A stretch of 14,327 nucleotides of DNA from Oscillospiraceae bacterium (GTDB lineage Bacteria; Bacillota; Clostridia; Oscillospirales; Oscillospiraceae), in contig JAFOJR010000048.1 of the NCBI GenBank assembly GCA_017420125.1, positions 1-14,327 on the forward strand, read 5' to 3'. Shown one piece after another: positions 6,461 through 14,327 of this stretch. How positions within the stretch are numbered: position 1 is the stretch's first letter; every line of letters begins with the position of its first letter. The notes under the pieces are model-generated. The model did not search any database. It had not been told where the DNA came from and worked only from the letters and a program-made list of their open reading frames with translations. Both the position numbers and the translations under genes were made by a program.

Positions 6461-9400
6461 ATGCTGCAATTGCTGTTGGGACGCGGGCGAAGAAGCCTGC
6501 CTCGTTTATTGGAAAAAATCAAATCAGACGGAAAAGCAGGCCGCCCGGTTATTTTAATTGTACCGGAGCAGTATTCCCACCAGATGGAGCGGACATTGTG
6601 TGAAGTGGTGGGAAATGAAAGCTGCCTGTTTGCGGAGGTGTTAAGCTTCACCCGCCTTGCCAGCCGGGTGGAAGCGCTGGCCGGTGGGCTGGCTGTTTCC
6701 CCGCTGGACAATGGCGGGCGTATTTTGATGATGCAGCGCGCCCGGGCACGGATGGAATCCGAGCTGTCCTTTTATGCGCGGTCTTCTGCAAAACCCGTAT
6801 TTTTGAAAGGCCTTTTGTCCACCATTGACGAATTGAAAAGCGGGCTCATCACGCCGGAGCTGCTGTATCATACGGCAGAACAGGCGGAAGGGGACCAGCG
6901 CCAGAGGCTGCAGGAGCTGGCGCTTTTATATGGTGCGTACGACAGTCTGCTGGGCCGGACATGCTGCGATCCGAAGGACCGCCTGACCCGTTTGGCGGAG
7001 CAATTGGAAACAAGTGCGTACGGCAAGGGGAAATCTGTCTGTTTTTACGGGTTCACCGATTTTACGGCACAGGAAAAACAAGTGGTGCGGGCGTTGTTTT
7101 CCCAGGCGCTGTCTGTCACAGCGGTGCTGCCCTGCAGTTCTCTGGAAGGCAAAGAGGAGCATTTTGCGTTTGCCCGCCAGACGGGTCAGTTTTTGCTCCG
7201 CCTGGCCAAACAGCAGGACAGGCGGGCGGAAGTGATTGTTTGCCGGGCGGAAGCGGGCGAGCGAACGCCCGAACTGCTGTATCTGGAACAGATGTTATTT
7301 ACCGCGCCCTGGGAGCCCATGGAAGAAATCCCGCCCCGGAATACCGTGATCTGCCGCGAGGCGCAGACAATTTTTTCGGAGGTGGCGTGGGCTGCCGCGG
7401 AAATTTTACATCTGGTGGAAGAAACAGGGTGCCGGTTCCGGGATATCGGCGTGGTGGCCCGGGGCTTTGAGACCTATGCCAGATGGGTGGATGTGGTGTT
7501 TGCCCGCTATGGGATTCCCGTGTTTCTCAGCCAGATGACGGATATTTTGGAAAAGCCGGTCATCTCATTGGTGGTTGCGGCGCTGGATATCCTGGAGTAT
7601 GGCTATGAAAAAGAAGACGTCCTTCGGTATTTGAAAACCGGATTGACCCATCTGACCATAGAAGAATGTGATTTGCTGGAAAATTATATTCTGTGCTGGG
7701 AAATCCGGGGGAAACAGTTTCAAACGCAATGGACGATGCATCCGGGCGGATTTGGGCAGGAGATGACCCCGGAGGATGAGAAGACGCTGGACCGGCTTAA
7801 TTTACTGCGGGAAAAATTTCTTGCCCCGCTGAAACGTTTGGGGGGCAAACGTGCACGGACAGCGCGGGAGCAGGCTTTGGCGCTGTATGGCTTTTTGGAA
7901 GAGATTCAGCTCCCCCAGCGGCTGGAGCAGAGAAGTGCATTGCTGGAAGAACAAAACCAAAAAGAATTGGCAGAAGAATATCGGCAGCTGTGGGAAATTT
8001 TATGCCATGGGCTGGAGCAGTGTGTGGAATATCTGGACGACACAGCGTTTACACTGCAGGAATTTTCCGCTTTATTTTCTTTGGTTTTATCCCAATATCA
8101 CGTGGGCTCCATTCCCATTTCTATGGATCGGGTGACGGCCGGGGAAGCCATGCGAATCGGCCAGCAGCCCGTGCGCTATCTATTGATTTTAGGCGCTGCG
8201 GAGGAGGCTGTCCCCAGTCTGGAAGAGCCGCCGGGGATGCTCAAGGAAGAGGACCGGGTTTTGCTGGAAGGCGCCGGCCTGCTCCTCTCATCCACGGAAG
8301 AATACCGATTGCTGCGGGAAATGGCCACGATCGACGCGATTTGCGCCATGCCGTCGGACGGGCTGTATCTTTCCTATCCGATGCAGGGCCCCGGCGGCCA
8401 GCAGCAGCGCCCCTCCTTTCTCTTTCCCCGGATCCGCCGGCTGCTGCCGTGCGCTCCGTTTCAGCGGGAAGCGGATCACATGGAGGAGATCTGCATGGCC
8501 GCGCCATACCCTGCGCTGGAGTCGGTATCGCTGGATCCGCAAAACAATGACGCCTGGCTGACACAGCTGTCTGCCGCATTTCCGGAATATGCGCCGGCAG
8601 TGGCGGCTGTGCGGCGTGCAGCGGCAGCGCAAATGAGCCCCCTGTCTCCCCAGGTGGTTCGGGCGCTGTATGACGACCGGATTTCCATGTCGGCCTCGCG
8701 GCTGGACCGGCATCAGTCCTGCCGCTTTTCCTATTTTATGCAATACGGGCTGAAGGCAAAGCCCCGCCGCCGGGCCAAATTTCAGGCGCCGGAAATGGGC
8801 TCTTTGATCCATTTTGTGCTGGAACAGGTGCTCATACGCGGCCAAAAGGGAAACGGTGTCCGGGAGATGGGACCGGAGGATTGGAAACCGGTCTGCAAAG
8901 CGGCGATGGCGCAATATGCAGAAACGGTTTTAGGCGGTCTGGACCAAAAATCCCCACGCTTTGACTATTTGTTCCACCGTCTGGAAAAAACCGTGTTTTT
9001 GATTGTCGAAAACGTGATGGAAGAACTCCGCGCGTCGGATTTTACGCCGCTCTCGTTTGAACTGGGCTTTGGGCCGCAGGCATCGCTTCCCCCCATTCAG
9101 ATAAAGGTGGACGGCGTCACCTTGTCCATCAGCGGTTTTGTAGACCGTGTGGATGGCTGGGAGCAGGATGGAACATTGTATCTGCGGATTGTGGATTATA
9201 AAACGGGATACCGGTCCTTTGATTTGACGGAAATCTGGAATGGCCTGGGCATGCAGATACTGCTGTATCTTTTTGCCCTGGAAAAAGAAGGAGGCAGATT
9301 ATACGGCAGGCCGGTGCAGCCGGCAGGTGTCCTCTATCTCCCTGCCAGGCAGGTGGTCATTTCGGGCAGCCATAACATGACAGAGCAGCTGCGGCGAAGC

Positions 9401-9802
9401 AAAGTAGATGCGGCTCTGCGCCGGCGCGGGCTGCTGCTGAACAGCCCGCAGGTTCTGGAGGCGATGGAGCACTGTAAGGAAACAGGCGTTCGTTTTTTGC
9501 CGATCCGCGTCAGTGCAAAAACGGGACAATTTTCAGGGGATGCTTTGGTGACAGCGGCGCAGCTGGAAGGGCTGAACCGCCATTTGAACCGGATTTTGCA
9601 CGCGCTTGCCAAAGAACTGACAGGCGGTGAAATTGCGCCCAATCCCTGGTACCGTGGACCGAAGCAGCAGGCCTGCACCTTTTGCCCCTTTGCCAGCGCC
9701 TGTCAGTTTGACCCGGTCTGCGGACATCGGAAACGATATTTTAAAAAGCAGAAGCCGGAGAATTTTTGGCAGCAGATTCTATCCACAGATCAGCCGGAAT
9801 AG
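6461..9802 (+). CDS. addB: ATP-dependent helicase/nuclease AddB subunit, Walker A degenerate
   Basis: An 1113-residue AddB, partner of AddA in the exonuclease-helicase that resects double-strand breaks and responds to Chi (cytoplasm, recombinational repair). The N-terminal helicase-like part has the conserved IVPEQYSHQME (33-43) and SFTRLASRV (62-70). The C-terminal RecB-type nuclease has GSLIH with H784, FVDRVD with D895, and VDYKT with D912 and K914. Four iron-sulfur cysteines are present: C754, and C1072, C1075, C1081 (C-X2-C-X5-C), spaced as in Bacillus AddB. The odd point is the N-terminus: where Bacillus AddB has GRSGSGKT, this protein has GRGRRSLP, with no GK(S/T), so ATP binding there is doubtful. 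AGAGGGAG precedes the ATG by 6 nt. addA follows after 11 nt. No promoter is visible between the upstream terminator and this start. Length is slightly below the roughly 1150-1170 of Bacillus. Confidence 0.96.
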   Translation: MLQLLLGRGRRSLPRLLEKIKSDGKAGRPVILIVPEQYSHQMERTLCEVVGNESCLFAEVLSFTRLASRVEALAGGLAVSPLDNGGRILMMQRARARMESELSFYARSSAKPVFLKGLLSTIDELKSGLITPELLYHTAEQAEGDQRQRLQELALLYGAYDSLLGRTCCDPKDRLTRLAEQLETSAYGKGKSVCFYGFTDFTAQEKQVVRALFSQALSVTAVLPCSSLEGKEEHFAFARQTGQFLLRLAKQQDRRAEVIVCRAEAGERTPELLYLEQMLFTAPWEPMEEIPPRNTVICREAQTIFSEVAWAAAEILHLVEETGCRFRDIGVVARGFETYARWVDVVFARYGIPVFLSQMTDILEKPVISLVVAALDILEYGYEKEDVLRYLKTGLTHLTIEECDLLENYILCWEIRGKQFQTQWTMHPGGFGQEMTPEDEKTLDRLNLLREKFLAPLKRLGGKRARTAREQALALYGFLEEIQLPQRLEQRSALLEEQNQKELAEEYRQLWEILCHGLEQCVEYLDDTAFTLQEFSALFSLVLSQYHVGSIPISMDRVTAGEAMRIGQQPVRYLLILGAAEEAVPSLEEPPGMLKEEDRVLLEGAGLLLSSTEEYRLLREMATIDAICAMPSDGLYLSYPMQGPGGQQQRPSFLFPRIRRLLPCAPFQREADHMEEICMAAPYPALESVSLDPQNNDAWLTQLSAAFPEYAPAVAAVRRAAAAQMSPLSPQVVRALYDDRISMSASRLDRHQSCRFSYFMQYGLKAKPRRRAKFQAPEMGSLIHFVLEQVLIRGQKGNGVREMGPEDWKPVCKAAMAQYAETVLGGLDQKSPRFDYLFHRLEKTVFLIVENVMEELRASDFTPLSFELGFGPQASLPPIQIKVDGVTLSISGFVDRVDGWEQDGTLYLRIVDYKTGYRSFDLTEIWNGLGMQILLYLFALEKEGGRLYGRPVQPAGVLYLPARQVVISGSHNMTEQLRRSKVDAALRRRGLLLNSPQVLEAMEHCKETGVRFLPIRVSAKTGQFSGDALVTAAQLEGLNRHLNRILHALAKELTGGEIAPNPWYRGPKQQACTFCPFASACQFDPVCGHRKRYFKKQKPENFWQQILSTDQPE

Positions 9803-9813
9803 GAGGTGTACAA

Positions 9814-12800
9814 ATGTTTCAACCCACAAAACAGCAGGAAGAGGCAATCGTTGCCCGGGGGAGCAGCCTTCTTGTTTCGGCGGCGGCCGGTTCCGGAAAA
9901 ACCAAGGTTTTGGTGGAGCGGCTGATGGCGCGCCTGACGGAGGAAACGGATCCGTGCCAGATTCAGGAGTTTCTCATCATTACTTATACCAGGGCGGCGG
10001 CGGCGGAGCTGCGGGGCAAGATTATAGAAGAGATGGCGGAGCGTTTGGCGGCAGACCCGCAGAACCGGCACTTGCAGCGGCAGAGCCAGTTGGTTTACCA
10101 GGCGGAAATCAAGACCATTCACAGCTTTTGTCAGCGCTTGCTGCGTCAGAATGCCCATGGACTGGGGCTGGACCCGGATTTCCGGGTGGGCGAGGAAACA
10201 GAATGCCTGCTTTTGCGGCGCAGGGTGGTCAACCAGGTGCTGGAGGAATGGTATCAATCCCAGCCTGAAAAGGCGCCTTTTTACGCTTTGGTGGATTTAT
10301 ATTCCGCCGGCCCCAATGACGAGCAGCTGGTGGAAATTATATTGAATACAGAAGAAAAACTGCAGAGCCATCCGGATCCGGAAAAATGGCGGACAGAGCA
10401 AATGGCTGCGCTGACGCTTCCGGAAGGGATGGACGCGGGGGAAACCATATGGGGACAGCTGCTGCTGCAGGACGGCATATCCCAGTGCGCCTATTGGGAG
10501 CGGGAAATGCAGCGGGCATACCATTTGCTCCTGGAAGATGAGAAGCTGAGCAAAGGATATGCAGACAGCTTTCAGGCCACAATCGCCGGTCTGCAAAATC
10601 TGCAGGCAGCCATGAAGCAGGGGTGGACGGCGGCGGAAAAAGCAGTTTCTCAGGAATTTTTTCCCCGGCTGGGCGCCGTGCGCGGCTGTGAAAACCCCCT
10701 TTTGCAGGAGCAGGTAAAGCAGATCCGCGCGCAGTGCAAAAAACGTCTGGAGTTCCTTCAGGCGCGGTTTTCCACTTCGGGCGAAACGCTTTTGGACGAT
10801 ATGAGAGCCGTGGCACCGGTGATTGGCGTGCTGTTTCAGCTGGTGACTGCGTTTGAGCGGGCATATACAGCGGAAAAGCGCCGGAGAAGAATGCTGGACT
10901 TCTCTGATTTAGAGCATCTGGCGCTTCGCGCCCTGCTGGACCCGGAAACCGGCGGGCCGACAGAGCTGGCGCGGGAAACCCAAATGCGGTACCGGGAAAT
11001 TATGGTGGATGAATATCAGGATGTAAACGGCGTGCAGGATGCCATTTTCCATGCATTGTCCCGCAATGGGCAGAATTTGTTTTTTGTGGGCGATGTGAAA
11101 CAGTCCATTTACCGGTTCCGCCTGGCGGATCCCACGCTGTTTCTGGAGAAATATCGAGCCTTTGCACCGTATGAACAGGCAAGCGAGGGAGAGAGCCGGC
11201 GGATTGTGCTGTCCCAAAATTTCCGTTCCCGCAGGGAGGTGCTGGCGGGCGTCAATTTTCTGTTTCGAAATATCATGTCAGAAGAATTGGGCGAAATGGC
11301 ATATACGGACACGGAGGCGCTGTACCCCGGCGCGGTCTATCCGGACGGCCCGGACACTCGTGTGGAACTGCAGGTACTGCAATGGGACGAAGAGAATGCG
11401 GAGCCGGAGGAAGAAGAAAGGCCGGGCCGGACGGAAGTCGAAGCAAACGCTGCCGCTGCGCGGATAGAAGCATTGCTGGGGGAGAAATTTCCGGTGTATG
11501 ACCGGGAAACAGAGCAGATGCGCCCGGTGCGCCCCAGCGATATTGTGATTTTGCTGCGTTCCCCTCATCCGGTCCTGCAGTATTACACCCGGGCACTGGG
11601 AAAGCGGAATATTCCCTTTGTAACAGAAGGCGGGGACGGGTTTCTCTCCGCGGTGGAGATTGCAGTGGTCCTTTCTCTCTTGCGGATTTTAGACAATCCG
11701 CGGCAGGATATTCCCTTAATTTCTGTTTTGCGTTCCCCGCTGTTTGGTTTTTCTTCCGACCGTTTGGCGGAAATCCGTTTATGTGCGCCAGACGCGGATT
11801 TTTATGATGCGCTGGCGGCGGCGGCAGAGACCATGGCGGACTGCAGCAGTTTTTTACAGGCATTGCATGAAATGCGGCAGCACGCGATGGAGCTGCCGTT
11901 GGACCGTTTGCTGTGGCAGCTTTACAACCGATGGAATATTTTGAGCGTATTCGGTGCGCTGCCCGGCGGCGCGCTGCGGCAGAAAAATTTGATTCTGTTT
12001 ACCGAATATGCGGGACAGTTTGCAAAATCAGGACAAAAGAGTCTGTTTGATTTTTTAACTTACGTCCAGTGGATGGAAGAAAACGGAAAAGATTTCGCTC
12101 CGTCAGGCGACCAGGCGGGGGAAGGCGTCCGGATTATGAGCATCCACAAGTCAAAGGGATTGGAATATCCGGTGGTGCTTTTGGCGGGCCTGTCCAAGCG
12201 GTTTAACGCGACGGATCTGCGAAAACCGATTTTAGTGCACCCCGCTCTGGGCGTGGGGCCCAAGTGGCTGGATCGCGAGCGGCTGGTGGAGATGCCTACC
12301 CTGGCGCGAATGGCGGTGGCTCACCAATTGGATCGGGAGCTGCGGTCTGAGGAAATGCGGCTGTTGTATGTTGCCATGACCCGTGCCAAGGAAAAACTGA
12401 TTCTCCTTTGTTCTGTCTCCGGGGGGAGGGAACTGCGGCAGTATGGAATGGCGGCCCGGCAGCCGATGGACCCGCAGGTTTTGGCGGCGGCGCCGTCCAT
12501 GGCCGGGTGGATTTTACCCGTTTTGATGACCCGGCCGGAAGCAGGGGCGCTGCGGGACGCCGCAGAGCTGCCGCAAATGATGCCGACGCCGGACGACAGT
12601 CCCGCGTGGGATATTTCGTTTCAAATGTTCTCACAGGACGACAAGCGGGAAGAAAACGAAACGGACCGGGAAGATTCTGCCGAAACATCAGATTGGACAG
12701 AACGTCCGGAAGCACGCCGGGCGCGCCCGGCGTACCGGCCCTTTTTTGTCTATCCCCATCTGGCCGCTGACCGGCCGTCCAAACTCACGGCGACAGATCT

Positions 12801-13452
12801 CAAGGGCAGAAGACTGGATCAGGAGGCGGCGGAAGACACGCCGGTGCATTGGCAGAAGCCGGTTTACCGGCCGCGGTTTGCCATGGAACAGCAGGGGCTG
12901 ACGCCGGCGGAGCGTGGGACGGCGCTTCATCTTGCCATGCAGTTTTTGGACTATACCCGCACGGATACCGTGGCGGCGGTGGAAAAGGAACTGGAGCGCA
13001 TGAAGGCAATGGCGCTGCTGACAGCAGAACAGGCTGCGGCAGTGCGGCCGGAAAAAATTGTAAAATTGTTTTCCTCGCCTTTGGGAAAACGGCTTTCCGG
13101 CGGAGACTGCAAGCGAGAGTTTAAATTTTCCATTTTGGTCCCGGCCGAAACATATTATCCGGAGGCCAAAGGGGAACAGGTGCTGCTGCAGGGCGTGATC
13201 GACTGCTATTTTGAAGAGGCAGACGGCATCACAGTGGTGGATTTTAAAACAGACTATGTTCCCCGTGGAGAAGAAGCAGAAGTGGCCGCCAAATATACCG
13301 GCCAGCTGGAAATTTACCAGAAAGCGCTGGAGATGATTACGGGAAAACCGGTTCGTCACCGCATTCTGTACTTTTTTTCCACCAACCGGTCATGGGAGTG
13401 GAAGGAATCCCTGCTGGGGGGCGCCGGCGCAGGGGAGAAAAAAGAGAAATAA
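9814..13452 (+). CDS. addA: ATP-dependent helicase/nuclease AddA subunit
   Basis: A 1212-residue AddA, the UvrD/Rep-type motor plus RecB-type nuclease of the AddAB complex. Helicase motifs in order: Walker A SAAAGSGKT (22-30), Ia FLIITYTRAAAAEL (53-66), II VDEYQD (398-403, with D399-E400), III GDVKQSIYRFR (426-436), IV QNFRSR (468-473), V SIHKSKGLEYP (around H778), VI YVAMTRAKEKL (852-862). The C-terminal nuclease has GTALH with H1039, GVID with D1130, VDFKTD with D1143 and K1145, and the QLEIY motif. All catalytic residues are present and the length fits the family (about 1230 in Bacillus). The ATG at 9814 is chosen for its AGGAGGTG site 5 nt upstream; a further upstream in-frame ATG at 9766 lies inside addB. 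The 11-nt gap to addB indicates co-transcription and fixed subunit ratio. A poorly conserved acidic linker (about 945-990) separates the helicase and nuclease parts. Confidence 0.98.
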   Translation: MFQPTKQQEEAIVARGSSLLVSAAAGSGKTKVLVERLMARLTEETDPCQIQEFLIITYTRAAAAELRGKIIEEMAERLAADPQNRHLQRQSQLVYQAEIKTIHSFCQRLLRQNAHGLGLDPDFRVGEETECLLLRRRVVNQVLEEWYQSQPEKAPFYALVDLYSAGPNDEQLVEIILNTEEKLQSHPDPEKWRTEQMAALTLPEGMDAGETIWGQLLLQDGISQCAYWEREMQRAYHLLLEDEKLSKGYADSFQATIAGLQNLQAAMKQGWTAAEKAVSQEFFPRLGAVRGCENPLLQEQVKQIRAQCKKRLEFLQARFSTSGETLLDDMRAVAPVIGVLFQLVTAFERAYTAEKRRRRMLDFSDLEHLALRALLDPETGGPTELARETQMRYREIMVDEYQDVNGVQDAIFHALSRNGQNLFFVGDVKQSIYRFRLADPTLFLEKYRAFAPYEQASEGESRRIVLSQNFRSRREVLAGVNFLFRNIMSEELGEMAYTDTEALYPGAVYPDGPDTRVELQVLQWDEENAEPEEEERPGRTEVEANAAAARIEALLGEKFPVYDRETEQMRPVRPSDIVILLRSPHPVLQYYTRALGKRNIPFVTEGGDGFLSAVEIAVVLSLLRILDNPRQDIPLISVLRSPLFGFSSDRLAEIRLCAPDADFYDALAAAAETMADCSSFLQALHEMRQHAMELPLDRLLWQLYNRWNILSVFGALPGGALRQKNLILFTEYAGQFAKSGQKSLFDFLTYVQWMEENGKDFAPSGDQAGEGVRIMSIHKSKGLEYPVVLLAGLSKRFNATDLRKPILVHPALGVGPKWLDRERLVEMPTLARMAVAHQLDRELRSEEMRLLYVAMTRAKEKLILLCSVSGGRELRQYGMAARQPMDPQVLAAAPSMAGWILPVLMTRPEAGALRDAAELPQMMPTPDDSPAWDISFQMFSQDDKREENETDREDSAETSDWTERPEARRARPAYRPFFVYPHLAADRPSKLTATDLKGRRLDQEAAEDTPVHWQKPVYRPRFAMEQQGLTPAERGTALHLAMQFLDYTRTDTVAAVEKELERMKAMALLTAEQAAAVRPEKIVKLFSSPLGKRLSGGDCKREFKFSILVPAETYYPEAKGEQVLLQGVIDCYFEEADGITVVDFKTDYVPRGEEAEVAAKYTGQLEIYQKALEMITGKPVRHRILYFFSTNRSWEWKESLLGGAGAGEKKEK

Positions 13453-13457
13453 ATTTG

Positions 13458-13494
13458 CAGGCTTCTGTTGGTTTTTATCGTTGACAGAAGCCTG
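13458..13494 (+). terminator. Stem-loop after addA, likely terminator
   Basis: Perfect 11-bp arms CAGGCTTCTGT (13458-13468) and ACAGAAGCCTG (13484-13494) with a 15-nt loop, beginning 6 nt after the addA stop. AAATTT on both flanks can extend the stem past a bulged G. The following AAATTTCTC is a weak U-tract. The descending arm overlaps the -35 region of the next gene's promoter. Confidence 0.7.
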
Positions 13495-13509
13495 AAATTT
13501 CTCTAATAT
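13481..13509 (+). promoter_or_regulatory. Sigma-A promoter of the threonine ammonia-lyase gene
   Basis: Perfect -35 TTGACA (13481-13486), a 17-nt spacer and -10 TAATAT (13504-13509). Transcription should begin near 13516, leaving a leader of only about 30 nt, too short for a T-box or attenuator. The -35 box shares bases with the loop and descending arm of the addA stem-loop. Confidence 0.88.
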
Positions 13510-13547
13510 AAGAAGGTATCAACTGATAGAGAGAAGGCCTTTTTGTT

Positions 13548-14327
13548 ATGATGACGTTAGAAAGCTTTAAGGAAGCCCGTTCGGTGCTGCGGAATGTAAT
13601 TTTGGATACGAAACTGATTTACAGCACGGCTTTTTCGGAAGCAACCGGGCACAATGTATATTTAAAGCCGGAAAACATGCAGAAGACCGGGGCATATAAA
13701 ATCCGGGGGGCATATTATAAAATCCATACACTGACCGAGGAACAAAAGTCGAAAGGGCTGGTGACGGCCTCCGCCGGGAATCATGCCCAGGGTGTGGCGT
13801 ATGCGGCGAAGACAGCAGGGGTGCAGGCCACCATTGTGATGCCCACCACGACGCCTCTGGTGAAGGTAAACAACACAAAAGCATATGGGGCAAATGTCAT
13901 TTTGGAAGGGTCTTTTTTTGACGAAAGCGCCGCGCTGGCGGCAAAGCTGTCGGAAGAACAGGGGCTGACCTATGTTCATCCGTTTAACGACCCGGTTTTG
14001 GCTACGGGGCAGGGTACCATTGCCTATGAGATTTTTAAAGATTTGCCGGATGTGGACATCATTCTGGTTCCCATCGGGGGCGGCGGGCTGGCCGCCGGCA
14101 TTTCCACTTTGGCAAAGCTGCTCAATCCCCATGTAAAGGTGATTGGCGTGGAACCAACAGGCGCGGCCAGCATGAAAGCGTCGCTGGATGCCGGCCATAT
14201 TGTGACGGTGGATCCCATCGATACCATAGCCGACGGCGTGGCGGTAAAGACGCCGGGCGATGCCGTTTTCCCCTATATTCAGCAGTATTTGGACGACATC
14301 ATTACCATTGATGATGACGAGCTGGTG
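13548..14327 (+). CDS. ilvA: Threonine ammonia-lyase (threonine dehydratase), N-terminal part
   Basis: The first 260 codons of a PLP fold-type II enzyme; the reading frame is open to the right edge and the family is about 400 residues long. It would deaminate threonine (and often serine) to 2-oxobutanoate, feeding isoleucine synthesis or threonine breakdown. Visible features are the PLP lysine in KTGAYKIRGA (K51), the substrate-binding SAGNHAQG (75-82), GGGG (177-180) that holds the cofactor phosphate, and VEPTGA near 198-203. Around the lysine, Ala-Tyr replaces the more common Ser-Phe. Whether a C-terminal ACT-like regulatory domain is present, which would help tell the biosynthetic from the catabolic (tdcB-like) form, lies outside the window. 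Start is ATG at 13548, immediately followed by a second ATG; GAGAAGG lies about 10 nt upstream. It has its own strong promoter and is thus not dependent on addBA. Confidence 0.92.
   Translation, partial: MMTLESFKEARSVLRNVILDTKLIYSTAFSEATGHNVYLKPENMQKTGAYKIRGAYYKIHTLTEEQKSKGLVTASAGNHAQGVAYAAKTAGVQATIVMPTTTPLVKVNNTKAYGANVILEGSFFDESAALAAKLSEEQGLTYVHPFNDPVLATGQGTIAYEIFKDLPDVDIILVPIGGGGLAAGISTLAKLLNPHVKVIGVEPTGAASMKASLDAGHIVTVDPIDTIADGVAVKTPGDAVFPYIQQYLDDIITIDDDELV

Noticed and set aside
5801..6469. Minus-strand Ala-rich open frame (222 codons) opposite the TPM gene tail
   Set aside because: Produced by the GGC/AGC repeats of the Gly/Ser tail read backwards; it spans the terminator and has no ribosome binding site of note.
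6096..6557. Alternative plus-strand frame running from the TPM tail through the terminator into addB
   Set aside because: Low-complexity Ala/Pro product of the repeat region in another frame, crossing a strong hairpin and the addB start; not a credible gene.
7990..8914. Several 100-200-codon open frames within addB on both strands
   Set aside because: All overlap the well-supported addB frame and show only Arg/Pro/Gly-rich shadow composition.
9766..9813. Upstream start for addA inside addB
   Set aside because: No ribosome binding site comparable to AGGAGGTG before 9814, and the extension is not family-like.
1..14327. CRISPR arrays, tRNA or rRNA genes, insertion sequences, toxin-antitoxin or defence genes
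   Set aside because: Looked for regular spaced repeats, cloverleaf-like segments, transposase motifs and small overlapping gene pairs; none found.

Overview
The window looks like a chromosomal housekeeping stretch from a low-to-moderate GC Gram-positive anaerobe, most likely a clostridial Bacillota of the Oscillospiraceae/Ruminococcaceae kind. The reasons are the Firmicutes-type AddB-AddA recombination nuclease, the xpaC-telA pair known from Bacillus and relatives, strong AGGAGG-type ribosome binding sites, and canonical sigma-A promoters (TTGACA-17-TACAAT and TTGACA-17-TAATAT). The genus assignment is inference. I see no rRNA, tRNA, CRISPR, transposase or phage gene, and no gene-free stretch longer than 300 bases.

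The left part (1-3160) is on the minus strand. Reading from right to left, a sigma-A promoter drives rpmE (ribosomal protein L31, zinc-binding form), which is followed by an intrinsic terminator. Then come a HAD-family phosphatase, hflX (ribosome-associated GTPase) and a yigZ/IMPACT-family gene, packed with a 6-nt gap and a 4-nt ATGA overlap. After a GC-rich hairpin, the first 19 codons of another minus-strand gene run off the left edge. Three of these genes (rpmE, hflX, yigZ) belong to families tied to the ribosome or translation.

From 3263 everything runs on the plus strand. A back-to-back promoter at 3263-3291 starts an envelope-associated operon: xpaC (membrane protein), telA/yaaN (toxic-anion-resistance family) and a secreted/membrane TPM-domain protein with a repetitive Gly/Ser tail. 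It ends at a perfect GC-rich terminator at 6389-6421.

Only about 40 nt later begins addB-addA (6461-13452), the two large subunits of the ATP-dependent exonuclease/helicase that processes double-strand breaks. AddA has a full set of helicase and nuclease motifs. AddB keeps its nuclease and iron-sulfur cysteine motifs but has lost the N-terminal Walker A sequence. A hairpin follows addA, and a near-consensus promoter overlaps its descending arm. That promoter serves a threonine ammonia-lyase gene that leaves the window at the right edge.

No clearly new system is evident. The points most worth a second look are the degenerate Walker A of AddB, the conserved-looking but functionally vague xpaC-telA-TPM operon, and the fused terminator/promoter ahead of the threonine ammonia-lyase gene.
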